NCBI RefSeq assembly: GCF_022899245.1 | Contig: NZ_JALJAZ010000001.1 | Location: 1-37,500, forward strand | Reading direction: 5' to 3' | Origin: Falsirhodobacter halotolerans | Lineage (GTDB): Bacteria > Pseudomonadota > Alphaproteobacteria > Rhodobacterales > Rhodobacteraceae | DNA length: 37,500 bases | Shown: piece by piece, positions 16,804 to 23,446 of the stretch | Layout: each line of letters starts with the position of its first letter | How positions within the stretch are numbered: the first letter of the stretch is position 1 | Translations under genes and position numbers: made by a program | Notes under the pieces: model-generated | The model's database searches: none | The model's input: only the letters and a program-made list of their open reading frames with translations | Told to the model about the DNA's origin: nothing

Positions 16804-17657
16804 ATCATGGGCATCCCGCCGGTGACCGCGATCGTGGCCCCGGCGGTATAGCTCGACCCCGCCTCGGCCAGCATGACATAGGCGGAGGCCAGCTCTGCCG
16901 GTTGGCCCGGACGGCCCATCGGCGACTGCTGGCCGAAATTCTGGACCGAGTCGGAGGTCATGGTGGAGGGGATGAGCGGCGTCCAGATCGGGCCGGGGGC
17001 CACGCAGTTCACCCGCACCCCGCGCGGTGCCAGCATCTGCGCCAGACCGGCGGTGAAGTTCTGGATCGCCCCCTTGGTCGTGGCATAGGCCAGAAGGCTG
17101 GGCCCCGGCTTGTCGGCGTTGATCGACGTGGTGTTGATGATCGACGATCCCGGCTTCATGTGCGGCAGGGCCGCCTTGGTCAGCCAGAACATCGCATGGA
17201 TGTTCACGCGGAAGGTCAGATCCCATTCGCTGTCGCGGATGTCCAGAATGTCGTCGAAGGTCATCTGGTGGGCGGCGTTGTTCACCAGGATGTCGATCCA
17301 GCCGAAATGATCCACCACGCGCTGCATCACGTCGCGACAGGTCGTGGGGGTGCCGATATCGGCGGCGATGGCCAGCGCGCGGCGGCCTTCCGCCTCGATC
17401 AGGCGGACCGTGTCCTGCGCCTCTTCGTTTTCGGAGAGATAGCAGATCGCCACATCCGCCCCTTCGCGGGCATAGGCGATGGCGACCGCGCGCCCGATGC
17501 CGCTGTCGCCGCCGGTGATCAGGGCGACGCGGCCCTTCAGGCGGCCCGTTCCGACATAGCTTTTTTCGCCGCAATCGGGAACGGGGGTCATCTTGCGGCT
17601 GTCGCCCGGAACATCCTGCGGCTGATCGGGGAACGGGGGGCGGGGGTAATCGGACAT
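16800..17657 (-). CDS. SDR-family oxidoreductase (second copy, YghA-like)
   Basis: This 285-residue short-chain dehydrogenase has an N-terminal extension of about 40 residues rich in Pro/Asp (MSDYPRPPFPDQPQDVPGD), as in the YghA/YhdG stress group. It then has the cofactor motif GGDSGIG (about 49-55), NNAA at 126-129, catalytic Ser178, Tyr191 and Lys195, and a conserved C-terminus ending TIAVTGGMPMI. The substrate is unknown. The start is ATG 17657 with TGGAGAC about 6 bases upstream. It converges on treZ (3-bp overlap). A GGAAC-N16-TGTT element lies 57 bp upstream and supports a place in a stress regulon together with the first SDR and trehalose genes. Confidence 0.92.
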   Translation of the reverse strand: MSDYPRPPFPDQPQDVPGDSRKMTPVPDCGEKSYVGTGRLKGRVALITGGDSGIGRAVAIAYAREGADVAICYLSENEEAQDTVRLIEAEGRRALAIAADIGTPTTCRDVMQRVVDHFGWIDILVNNAAHQMTFDDILDIRDSEWDLTFRVNIHAMFWLTKAALPHMKPGSSIINTTSINADKPGPSLLAYATTKGAIQNFTAGLAQMLAPRGVRVNCVAPGPIWTPLIPSTMTSDSVQNFGQQSPMGRPGQPAELASAYVMLAEAGSSYTAGATIAVTGGMPMI

Positions 17658-17689
17658 GGGACGTCTCCACTCGCGTCGGATATTGGGGA

Positions 17690-17714
17690 AACACATCGCC
17701 GCCCGCGCGGTTCC
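17690..17714 (-). promoter_or_regulatory. Possible EcfG-type stress promoter of the second SDR gene
   Basis: On the minus strand GGAAC (17714-17710) is followed after 16 bases by TGTT (17693-17690), one mismatch from the GGAAC-N16-CGTT general-stress consensus. Transcription would begin near 17680 and give a leader of about 25 bases to the ATG at 17657, enough for the TGGAG ribosome site. Confidence 0.45.
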
Positions 17715-17752
17715 CTCGATCCGTGCGGTCACGGAAACGTGATGCGTTCGAC

Positions 17753-17873
17753 CGGAACTGTTCCGATCCGTGGGGGTTGGGACGGGCAACTGGCGGCAGA
17801 CGCGTCCCCATCGCCCCACCGTCCGGTTCGTTTCCAGTCCGCCCGCAGGGTGATTTCCCTCTCCTGCGGGCGG
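17753..17873. repeat. Palindrome and long inverted repeat between the SDR and amn
   Basis: Two symmetric elements lie in the 289-bp divergent gap between the second SDR and amn. CGGAACTGTTCCG (17753-17765) is a 13-bp palindrome with one central base. Further right, CCGCCCGCAGG (17839-17849) and CCTGCGGGCGG (17863-17873) are perfect 11-bp inverted repeats around a 13-base loop, with no T-run on either side. The hairpin could lie in the 5' leader of amn. The rest of the gap holds the two promoters; I see no other gene in it. Confidence 0.6.
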
Positions 17874-17946
17874 CAACGGAGGCGTCAGCGTTCTTGTGCT
17901 GTCATGGTCATACGCTATCCTTGCCCGACCCGATGGCAGGACCGAC

Positions 17947-19413
17947 ATGACCGAAACACTTCACACCCCCGCATCCCCCGCCCCCAAGGCCTTCACCCGT
18001 GCGGATGAGGCGGTGGCCCATCTGAAATCCCTTTATCGCGATGCGACGGTGTTTCTGGCGACGGCCTTTTCCGATGTGATCGAAGGCGAGCGTCCGGGAG
18101 GGCGGTTCCGCGCCTTCTATCCCGAAATCAGGATGACCACCTCCAGCTTTACCCGCGTCGACAGCCGCCTTGCCTTCGGATACGTGGCCGAACCGGGGAC
18201 CTATGCCACCACGATCACGCGGCCCGAACTGTTCGGAAACTATCTGGAGCAGCAGATCGACCTATTGTTGCAGAACCACGGCGTGCCGATCTGGATCGGG
18301 GTGTCGGACACGCCGATGCCGCTGCATTTCGCGCTGGCCGGCACCCCCGCCGCTCTGGTGCCGCAGGAAGGGGTGCTGGATTTCGCCCTGCGTGACATGT
18401 TCGACGTGCCCGATCTGGCGACGACCAGCGACGGGGTGGTGAACGGCCAGCGCCGCCTGCCGGGGGGGGAGGCGCCTTTGGCCCCGTTCACCGCGCAGCG
18501 CATCGATTATTCCCTGGCGCGGCTGACGCATTACACCGCGACCGACCCCGACGATTTCCAGAACCACGTCCTGTTCACCAACTATCAGTTCTATGTCGAC
18601 GAGTTCGAGGCCTATGCCCGCCGGATGCTGGCCGACCCGGACAGCGGCTATTCCGCCTTCGTGGCGCCGGGGCATCAGACCATAACGACCGAGGACGGGG
18701 TCATCACGCCGCTGCCGCGCCTGCCGCAGATGCCAGCCTATCACCTCAAGCGCGCCGACGGGCAGGGGATCACACTGGTCAATATCGGCGTGGGCCCGTC
18801 GAACGCCAAGACCGCGACCGACCACATCGCCGTTCTGCGCCCCCATGCGTGGCTGATGGTCGGGCATTGCGCGGGGCTGCGCAACAGTCAGAATCTGGGC
18901 GATTTCGTGCTGGCCCACGCGTATCTGCGCGAGGATCACGTTCTTGACGCGGATCTGCCCGTCTGGGTGCCGATCCCCGCGCTGGCCGAGATCCAGATCG
19001 CGCTGGAGGAATCGGTGGAGGAGGTGACGAAGCTGGAGGGGTATGAGCTGAAGCGCATCATGCGCACCGGCACCGTCGCCACCATCGACAACCGCAACTG
19101 GGAACTGCGTGACCAGTCCGGCCCCGTTCATCGCCTGTCGCTGTCGCGCGCCATCGCGCTGGACATGGAAAGCGCGACCATCGCCGCCAACGGCTTCCGG
19201 TTCCGTGTGCCTTACGGCACGCTTTTGTGCGTGTCCGACAAACCGCTGCATGGCGAATTGAAGCTGCCCGGCATGGCGTCCGATTTCTATCGCACGCAGG
19301 TGGCGCGACATCTGATGATCGGCATCCGCGCGATGGAAAAGCTGCGCGCCATGCCGATCGAGAGGATGCACAGCCGAAAATTGCGCAGTTTCGACGAAAC
19401 GGCTTTCCTTTAA
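17947..19413 (+). CDS. amn: AMP nucleosidase
   Basis: This 488-residue enzyme hydrolyses AMP to adenine and ribose-5-phosphate, thereby lowering the AMP pool and feeding purine salvage. It has the two-part layout of the family: an N-terminal regulatory domain (AVAHLKSLYRDATVFLATAFSD ... FRAFYPEIRMTTSSFTRVDSRLAFGYV) and a C-terminal nucleoside-phosphorylase-like catalytic domain (ITLVNIGVGPSNAKTATDHIA, LMVGHCAGLR, LDMESATIAANGFRFRVPYGTLLCVSDKPLHGE). The catalytic acidic ME and Asp in SDKPLHGE are present. The start is ATG 17947 with CAGGA 6 bases upstream. It is divergent from the second SDR and followed by the HU gene after 114 bp. Confidence 0.96.
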   Translation: MTETLHTPASPAPKAFTRADEAVAHLKSLYRDATVFLATAFSDVIEGERPGGRFRAFYPEIRMTTSSFTRVDSRLAFGYVAEPGTYATTITRPELFGNYLEQQIDLLLQNHGVPIWIGVSDTPMPLHFALAGTPAALVPQEGVLDFALRDMFDVPDLATTSDGVVNGQRRLPGGEAPLAPFTAQRIDYSLARLTHYTATDPDDFQNHVLFTNYQFYVDEFEAYARRMLADPDSGYSAFVAPGHQTITTEDGVITPLPRLPQMPAYHLKRADGQGITLVNIGVGPSNAKTATDHIAVLRPHAWLMVGHCAGLRNSQNLGDFVLAHAYLREDHVLDADLPVWVPIPALAEIQIALEESVEEVTKLEGYELKRIMRTGTVATIDNRNWELRDQSGPVHRLSLSRAIALDMESATIAANGFRFRVPYGTLLCVSDKPLHGELKLPGMASDFYRTQVARHLMIGIRAMEKLRAMPIERMHSRKLRSFDETAFL

Positions 19414-19527
19414 CCGCCGACCGGGGAAATTCTGCGCAAAAAGGCTTGCCTTGGCGCTCAAAAAGCTGTGTAGCGGCTTAGGGCCGCCGCGCGCGGACGT
19501 AAGAAAACAAGGATCAGGAGGCATTCC

Positions 19528-19818
19528 ATGACCGTCAAGCCGATGACCAAGACCCAACTCGTGGCCGCTCTGGCCGATGAAATGGGCGGCGACAAGAAAA
19601 CCGCGACCGCCGCACTGGACGCGATCGCATCCATCGTCACCCGTGAAGTGTCGGGCGGCGGCGCCGTCACCCTGCCGGGCATCGGCAAGGTCGTGTGCCG
19701 CGAGCGTCCCGAGCGTCAGGTCCGCAATCCCGCCACGGGCGAGACGATGACCAAACCGGCCGACAAGCAGGTGAAGGTGACCATCGCCAAGGCCCTGAAA
19801 GACAGCGTCAACGGCTGA
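19528..19818 (+). CDS. HU-family DNA-binding protein
   Basis: This 96-residue protein is of the HU/IHF family. The N-terminal helices (MTKTQLVAALADEMGGDKKTATAALDAI), the strand LPGIGKVVCRERPERQVRNPATGE that forms the DNA-binding arm, and the C-terminal helix KVTIAKALKDSVNG are in the right order. The arm carries RNPATGE, the family signature. It probably bends and compacts DNA. A short extension (MTVKP) precedes the usual HU start. The ribosome site AGGAGG is very strong (19516-19521), fitting high expression, and a good intrinsic terminator follows. Upstream, TTGCCT-N17-TGTAGC near 19446 is a possible promoter. Confidence 0.92.
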   Translation: MTVKPMTKTQLVAALADEMGGDKKTATAALDAIASIVTREVSGGGAVTLPGIGKVVCRERPERQVRNPATGETMTKPADKQVKVTIAKALKDSVNG

Positions 19819-19857
19819 TCTGTCCGGCATGGGCGCGTGATGCGGCCCATCTGCCTG

Positions 19858-19883
19858 AAAGGCCGCCGCAAGGTGGCCTTTTT
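19858..19883 (+). terminator. Intrinsic terminator of the HU gene
   Basis: The stem AAAGGCCGCC pairs with GGTGGCCTTT (one G-U pair) around the loop GCAA and is followed by a T-run to 19883. It lies 40 bp past the HU stop and 17 bp before the DMT transporter start. Confidence 0.88.
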
Positions 19884-19900
19884 CCATTTGCGGGGGTGAC

Positions 19901-20764
19901 ATGGATCTGCGGTCGATTTTTTTGGGGCTGGCCTTCGCGCTGATGTGGTCCTCGGCCTTCACCGCCACGCGGATGGTGGTGATGGACGCGGCGCCGCTCC
20001 ATGCGCTGGCGGTGCGCTTTGCCCTGTCGGGCGTGGTCGGGATCGTGATCGCCCGCGCGCTGGGCCAAAGCTGGCGACTGACGCGGGCGCAATGGCGCGC
20101 GACGTTGCTGTTCGGGCTGTTTCAGAACGTGATCTATCTGGGCTGCAACTTCACCGCCATGCAGACGGTGGAGGCGAGCTTTGCCGCGATCATCGCCGCC
20201 GCCATGCCCCTGGTCGCGGCGCTGCTGGCTTGGGTGTTTCTGGGCGAACGGATGCGCCCTTTGGGGATTGCGGGCCTTGGTGTCGGCATGGCGGGGGTGG
20301 TGATCATCATGTCCTCGCGCCTGTCGGGGGGCACGGATCCTTACGGCATCGCGCTGTGTATCGTGGGGGTCGTGGCGCTGGCGGCGGCGACCTTGTTCGT
20401 GCGCGGGGCGGCGGGGTCGGGCAACATGCTGATGGTGGTGGGCCTGCAGATGCTGGTGGGGGCTGCCATCCTCGGCGTGATTGCGCCTGTGGTGGAGCCG
20501 TTCCGCCTGGACCTGAACCCGCGTCTGGTGGCGGCGTTCCTTTACACTGCCTTCATCTCGGGCCTGCTGGCGACGCTGGTGTGGTTTGCGCTGGTGGGGC
20601 GGATCGGGGCCGTGCGGGCGGCCAGCTTTCATTACCTCAACCCGTTTTTCGGCCTGCTGATCGCGGCCCTGCTGCTGGGAGAGGTGATCGGCATCTGGGA
20701 TGTGGTGGGCGTGATCATCGTCGCCTTGGGCATTCTTGCGGTGCAACGCTCCAAACGCGCCTAG
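19901..20764 (+). CDS. DMT-family (EamA) transporter
   Basis: This 287-residue inner-membrane protein has ten hydrophobic segments in two EamA repeats. The first includes MWSSAFTATRMVV and ASFAAIIAAAMPLVAALLAWVFLGERM, the second ASFHYLNPFFGLLIAALLLGE, ending in VALGILAVQRSKRA. Members export metabolites such as amino acids or sugars; the substrate cannot be told from sequence. The start is ATG 19901 preceded by GGGGGTG. The gene begins directly after the HU terminator and must have its own promoter or depend on readthrough. DinB follows 33 bp later. Confidence 0.92.
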   Translation: MDLRSIFLGLAFALMWSSAFTATRMVVMDAAPLHALAVRFALSGVVGIVIARALGQSWRLTRAQWRATLLFGLFQNVIYLGCNFTAMQTVEASFAAIIAAAMPLVAALLAWVFLGERMRPLGIAGLGVGMAGVVIIMSSRLSGGTDPYGIALCIVGVVALAAATLFVRGAAGSGNMLMVVGLQMLVGAAILGVIAPVVEPFRLDLNPRLVAAFLYTAFISGLLATLVWFALVGRIGAVRAASFHYLNPFFGLLIAALLLGEVIGIWDVVGVIIVALGILAVQRSKRA

Positions 20765-20797
20765 CGGAACGTGGGGGGAACATGGTAACGTCACCCC

Positions 20798-22051
20798 ATG
20801 CCCAGCCTGTGCCGATCCTGTCTGACCCTGTTTGACGCCGGCGGGCGCTGCCCCGCCTGCCGCAGCCCGCGTGTGCTGGCCCATCCCGAACTGCACGACC
20901 TGTCCATCGCGCATATGGATTGCGACGCCTTCTATGCCAGCGTGGAAAAGCGCGACAACCCTGACCTGCGCGACAGGCCGGTGATCGTGGGGGGCGGCAC
21001 GCGGGGGGTGGTCGCCACCTGCTGCTACATCGCGCGGATTTCGGGGGTGCGCTCGGCCATGCCGATGTTCCAGGCGCTGCGGCTTTGCCCCGAGGCGGTG
21101 GTCGTGAAACCCCGCTTCGATGTGTATGTCGAGGTCAGCCGCGCCATACGGGCGATGATGGAGGATCTGACCCCCGCGATCCAGCCACTGTCCTTGGACG
21201 AGGCGTTCATGGACCTGTCCGGCACGGCCCGCCTGCATGGCGCGCCGCCTGCCTTGCTGATGGCCCGTCTGGTCCGGCGGATGGAGGAGGAGTTGGGCAT
21301 CTCCGGCTCGGTCGGGCTGTCGCACAACAAGTTTCTGGCCAAGATCGCCTCCGACCTCGACAAGCCGCGGGGCTTTTCCATCATCGGGCGGGCCGAGACC
21401 GAGGCGTTCCTGACCGCGCAACCCGTCAAGATCATCTGGGGGGTCGGCACGGCCACGCAGGCCGCGCTGGAGGGGGTGGGCATTCGCACCATCGCCGATC
21501 TGAAGCGCTGGGATCGCCGCGATCTGGGCGCACGGTTCGGGTCGATGGGGGATCGGCTGTGGCATCTGGCGCGCGGGATCGACACGCGCCCCGTGGCGCC
21601 CGACCGCGCGGTCAAATCCATCTCCAAGGAAACCACGTTCAACGAGAACACCGCCGACCCCGATATCCTCGACGGGCATCTGTGGCGGCTTGCGGTGCAG
21701 GTGGCGGATCGGGCCAAGGCCAAGGATCTGGCGGGCCGCACGGTGGTGCTGAAGCTGAAACGGGCCGATTTCGGTCTGGTTACGCGGCGTCACGCGCTGG
21801 GCGAGGCCACGCAATCGGCCGACCGCATCTATCGCGAGGGGCGGCGCCTTCTGGATGCGGCAGGGCATGTGGGGTCGGTGCGGCTGATCGGGATCGGGAT
21901 CGCCGATCTGGGGGCGGGGGATCAGGCGGACCTGTCGACCGATCTTCTGGACCCCGACGCCCGCCTGCGCCGCGCCGCCGAACGCGCGACCGATTCGATC
22001 CGCGCGAAGTTCGGCACCGATGCGATCATCCGGGGCCGGGCGCTGCGGTGA
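20798..22051 (+). CDS. dinB: DNA polymerase IV (Y family)
   Basis: This 417-residue error-prone translesion polymerase has a zinc ribbon in front (Cys5, Cys8, Cys18, Cys21), an addition common in alphaproteobacterial DinB. Catalytic acids are Asp41 in AHMDCDAFYASVE and Asp134-Glu135 in SLDEAFMDL. The helix-hairpin-helix part (VGTATQAALEGVGIRTIADL) and little finger (KSISKETTFNENTADPDIL ... VVLKLKRADFGLVTRRHAL) follow. The C-terminus (DAIIRGRALR) shows no obvious QLxLF-type clamp-binding motif. It may be coupled to the DMT gene upstream. The ribosome site is poor. The stop is directly adjacent (0 bp) to the stop of the convergent amidohydrolase gene. No LexA box is evident. Confidence 0.96.
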   Translation: MPSLCRSCLTLFDAGGRCPACRSPRVLAHPELHDLSIAHMDCDAFYASVEKRDNPDLRDRPVIVGGGTRGVVATCCYIARISGVRSAMPMFQALRLCPEAVVVKPRFDVYVEVSRAIRAMMEDLTPAIQPLSLDEAFMDLSGTARLHGAPPALLMARLVRRMEEELGISGSVGLSHNKFLAKIASDLDKPRGFSIIGRAETEAFLTAQPVKIIWGVGTATQAALEGVGIRTIADLKRWDRRDLGARFGSMGDRLWHLARGIDTRPVAPDRAVKSISKETTFNENTADPDILDGHLWRLAVQVADRAKAKDLAGRTVVLKLKRADFGLVTRRHALGEATQSADRIYREGRRLLDAAGHVGSVRLIGIGIADLGAGDQADLSTDLLDPDARLRRAAERATDSIRAKFGTDAIIRGRALR

Positions 22052-22903
22052 TCACTCGGCCGCCAGCGGCAGGGCATCGCCGATGGTCACGATGCGCGCG
22101 ATGACCCGGTCGATCAGGGCGGCGAAGGCATCGAAATCGGGCCGTTTCTCGATTCGCGCCTCATCCATGTAAAGCGCGCGGTCGATCTCCACCTGCACGG
22201 CGTGCTGGTCGCGGGCGGGGCGGCCATAGGCCTGGGTGATATAGGCCCCGGCGAAGGGGGTGTTGCGGCTGACCCGCAGGCCCGCGTCGTGGAACGCCGC
22301 CTCCACCTCGGCCATGATCGCGCGTCCGCAGGCCGCACCGAACCGGTCGCCCAAGACCACGTCGGGGCGGGGGGATCGGTTCGACAGCGCCTCATGCGGC
22401 ATGGAGTGGCAGTCGATCAGGACCGCGCGCCCGTGATGGTGCAGCGCGTCGGCCATCAGGCCGCGCAGGGCGGTGTGATAGGGGTGCCAATGGTCGATCA
22501 GCCGCGCCTCGGCCTCGGCCCGCGCGATCTTGCCGTCATAGATCGGCTGCCCGCCCGCCACGACGCGGGGAATCACCCCAAGGCCGGAGGCGATTCGCGG
22601 ATTGTGCGGAATGCGCCCCACATCGAGGATCAGCGCGGGGTCCAATTCGTCCGCGCTGCGGTTCAGGTCGATGAAGGCGCGCGGGGCGGTGGCCGCGATC
22701 AGGGTCGCGCCGTGGCGGGGGGCCGCGGCGAACAGGTCGTCCACAAACGCATCCTCGGACGACCGGATCGCGGTGCCCTTCAGGCGCGAACGGCCCAGAA
22801 AACCGGCCGGATAATTCCGCCCGCTGTGCGGAGAGGAGAAGACGAAGGCCCCCGTGTGCCCGTCGTCGGGGCGGGCCAGGCGATAGGCGCGGGCATCGGT
22901 CAT
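22052..22903 (-). CDS. N-formylglutamate amidohydrolase-like protein
   Basis: This 283-residue protein is of the N-formylglutamate amidohydrolase (HutG/FGase) family, zinc-dependent enzymes that release formate from N-formylglutamate at the end of one histidine-degradation route. The family signs are [13 protein letters not shown] near the N-terminus, the metal-binding pattern [28 protein letters not shown], and the later [11 protein letters not shown] and [17 protein letters not shown]. No hut genes are nearby, so the true substrate may be different. The start is ATG 22903; the ribosome site on the minus strand (GGAGGATGCGCCG) is good. Confidence 0.88.
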   Translation of the reverse strand: MTDARAYRLARPDDGHTGAFVFSSPHSGRNYPAGFLGRSRLKGTAIRSSEDAFVDDLFAAAPRHGATLIAATAPRAFIDLNRSADELDPALILDVGRIPHNPRIASGLGVIPRVVAGGQPIYDGKIARAEAEARLIDHWHPYHTALRGLMADALHHHGRAVLIDCHSMPHEALSNRSPRPDVVLGDRFGAACGRAIMAEVEAAFHDAGLRVSRNTPFAGAYITQAYGRPARDQHAVQVEIDRALYMDEARIEKRPDFDAFAALIDRVIARIVTIGDALPLAAE

Positions 22904-22959
22904 CGGCGCATCCTCCTCATCCGCGATATAAGCGTGTTTCGCCCCGTGCCAAAAGCCCC

Positions 22960-22988
22960 TTGATCCCGTCTGCGACTCTGACTATAGA
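22960..22988 (+). promoter_or_regulatory. Sigma-70 promoter of tRNA-Val
   Basis: TTGATC (22960-22965), 17 bases, then TATAGA (22983-22988) is close to the housekeeping consensus with ideal spacing. The predicted start near 22995 leaves about 35 bases of 5' leader before the mature tRNA. Confidence 0.8.
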
Positions 22989-23029
22989 CACGCCACACCG
23001 AAACGGGCGACGGCCCCGATCGGCAGCGT

Positions 23030-23104
23030 GGGCGGTTAGCTCAGCGGTAGAGCACTACGTTGACATCGTAGTGGCCACTGGTTCGATCCCAGTACCGCCC
23101 ACCA
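23030..23104 (+). tRNA. tRNA-Val (anticodon GAC)
   Basis: The full cloverleaf can be drawn: acceptor GGGCGGT/ACCGCCC, D stem GCTC/GAGC, anticodon stem CTACG/CGTAG around the loop TTGACAT (anticodon GAC), T stem ACTGG/CCAGT with loop TTCGATC, discriminator A and an encoded CCA (23102-23104). It reads the Val codons GUC and GUU. Confidence 0.97.
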
Positions 23105-23111
23105 TTCGTCA

Positions 23112-23165
23112 CCGCCCCGCAGGGGGCGCTGGTTCACCGCCCCTTCGGGGGCAATTTGTTTTTCA
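23112..23165 (+). terminator. Tandem hairpins ending the tRNA transcript
   Basis: A first hairpin CGCCCC-GCA-GGGGGCG (about 23112-23127) is followed by GCCCC-TTCG-GGGGC (23139-23152) with a UUCG tetraloop and a T-rich tail AATTTGTTTTTC. The second is the likely intrinsic terminator of tRNA-Val, ahead of rpmJ. Confidence 0.75.
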
Positions 23166-23199
23166 AGGCGCACGCGCGCCGCGATTAGGGGATAGAGAG

Positions 23200-23325
23200 A
23201 TGAAGGTTGCGAACTCGCTCCGCTCGCTCAAGCTGCGCCACCGCGATTGCCAGGTCGTGCGCCGCCGGGGCCGCGTCTACGTCATCAACAAGACGCAGAA
23301 GCGCTTCAAAGCCCGCCAAGGTTGA
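23200..23325 (+). CDS. rpmJ: 50S ribosomal protein L36
   Basis: This 41-residue protein is [20 protein letters not shown] followed by [21 protein letters not shown]. It is L36 of the longer, zinc-free type: of the four zinc-ligand positions of the short type only one Cys (Cys17) remains. It binds 23S rRNA in the large subunit. The start is ATG 23200 with GATAGAGAG in front. The gene stands alone, as is usual for L36 in this group, directly downstream of a tRNA gene and closed by an intrinsic terminator. Confidence 0.96.
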   Translation: MKVANSLRSLKLRHRDCQVVRRRGRVYVINKTQKRFKARQG

Positions 23326-23358
23326 TCCTCGGACGCCGGGCTTCGGACACAGAATTTC

Positions 23359-23387
23359 AAAGGCCGTCGGGTTTTCCGGCGGCCTTT
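23359..23387 (+). terminator. Intrinsic terminator of rpmJ
   Basis: The stem AAGGCCGTCGG pairs with CCGGCGGCCTT (one G-U pair) around a short T-rich loop and runs into TTTT (to 23387). It lies 34 bp after the rpmJ stop. Confidence 0.88.
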
Positions 23388-23446
23388 TGCGTTTGTGATG
23401 GGGTGGGCGCTTGACCGCCCCCGGATACCGCATCAGATCGCGCGGA

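Noticed and set aside
15103-17811. 902-codon minus-strand open frame over treZ and the second SDR
   Set aside because: Shadow of treZ; its N-terminal half only mimics the real SDR in a shifted frame.
20766-20792. GGAAC-N18-CGTC before dinB
   Set aside because: The putative -10 ends only 5 bases before the start codon, leaving no leader or ribosome site; probably chance.
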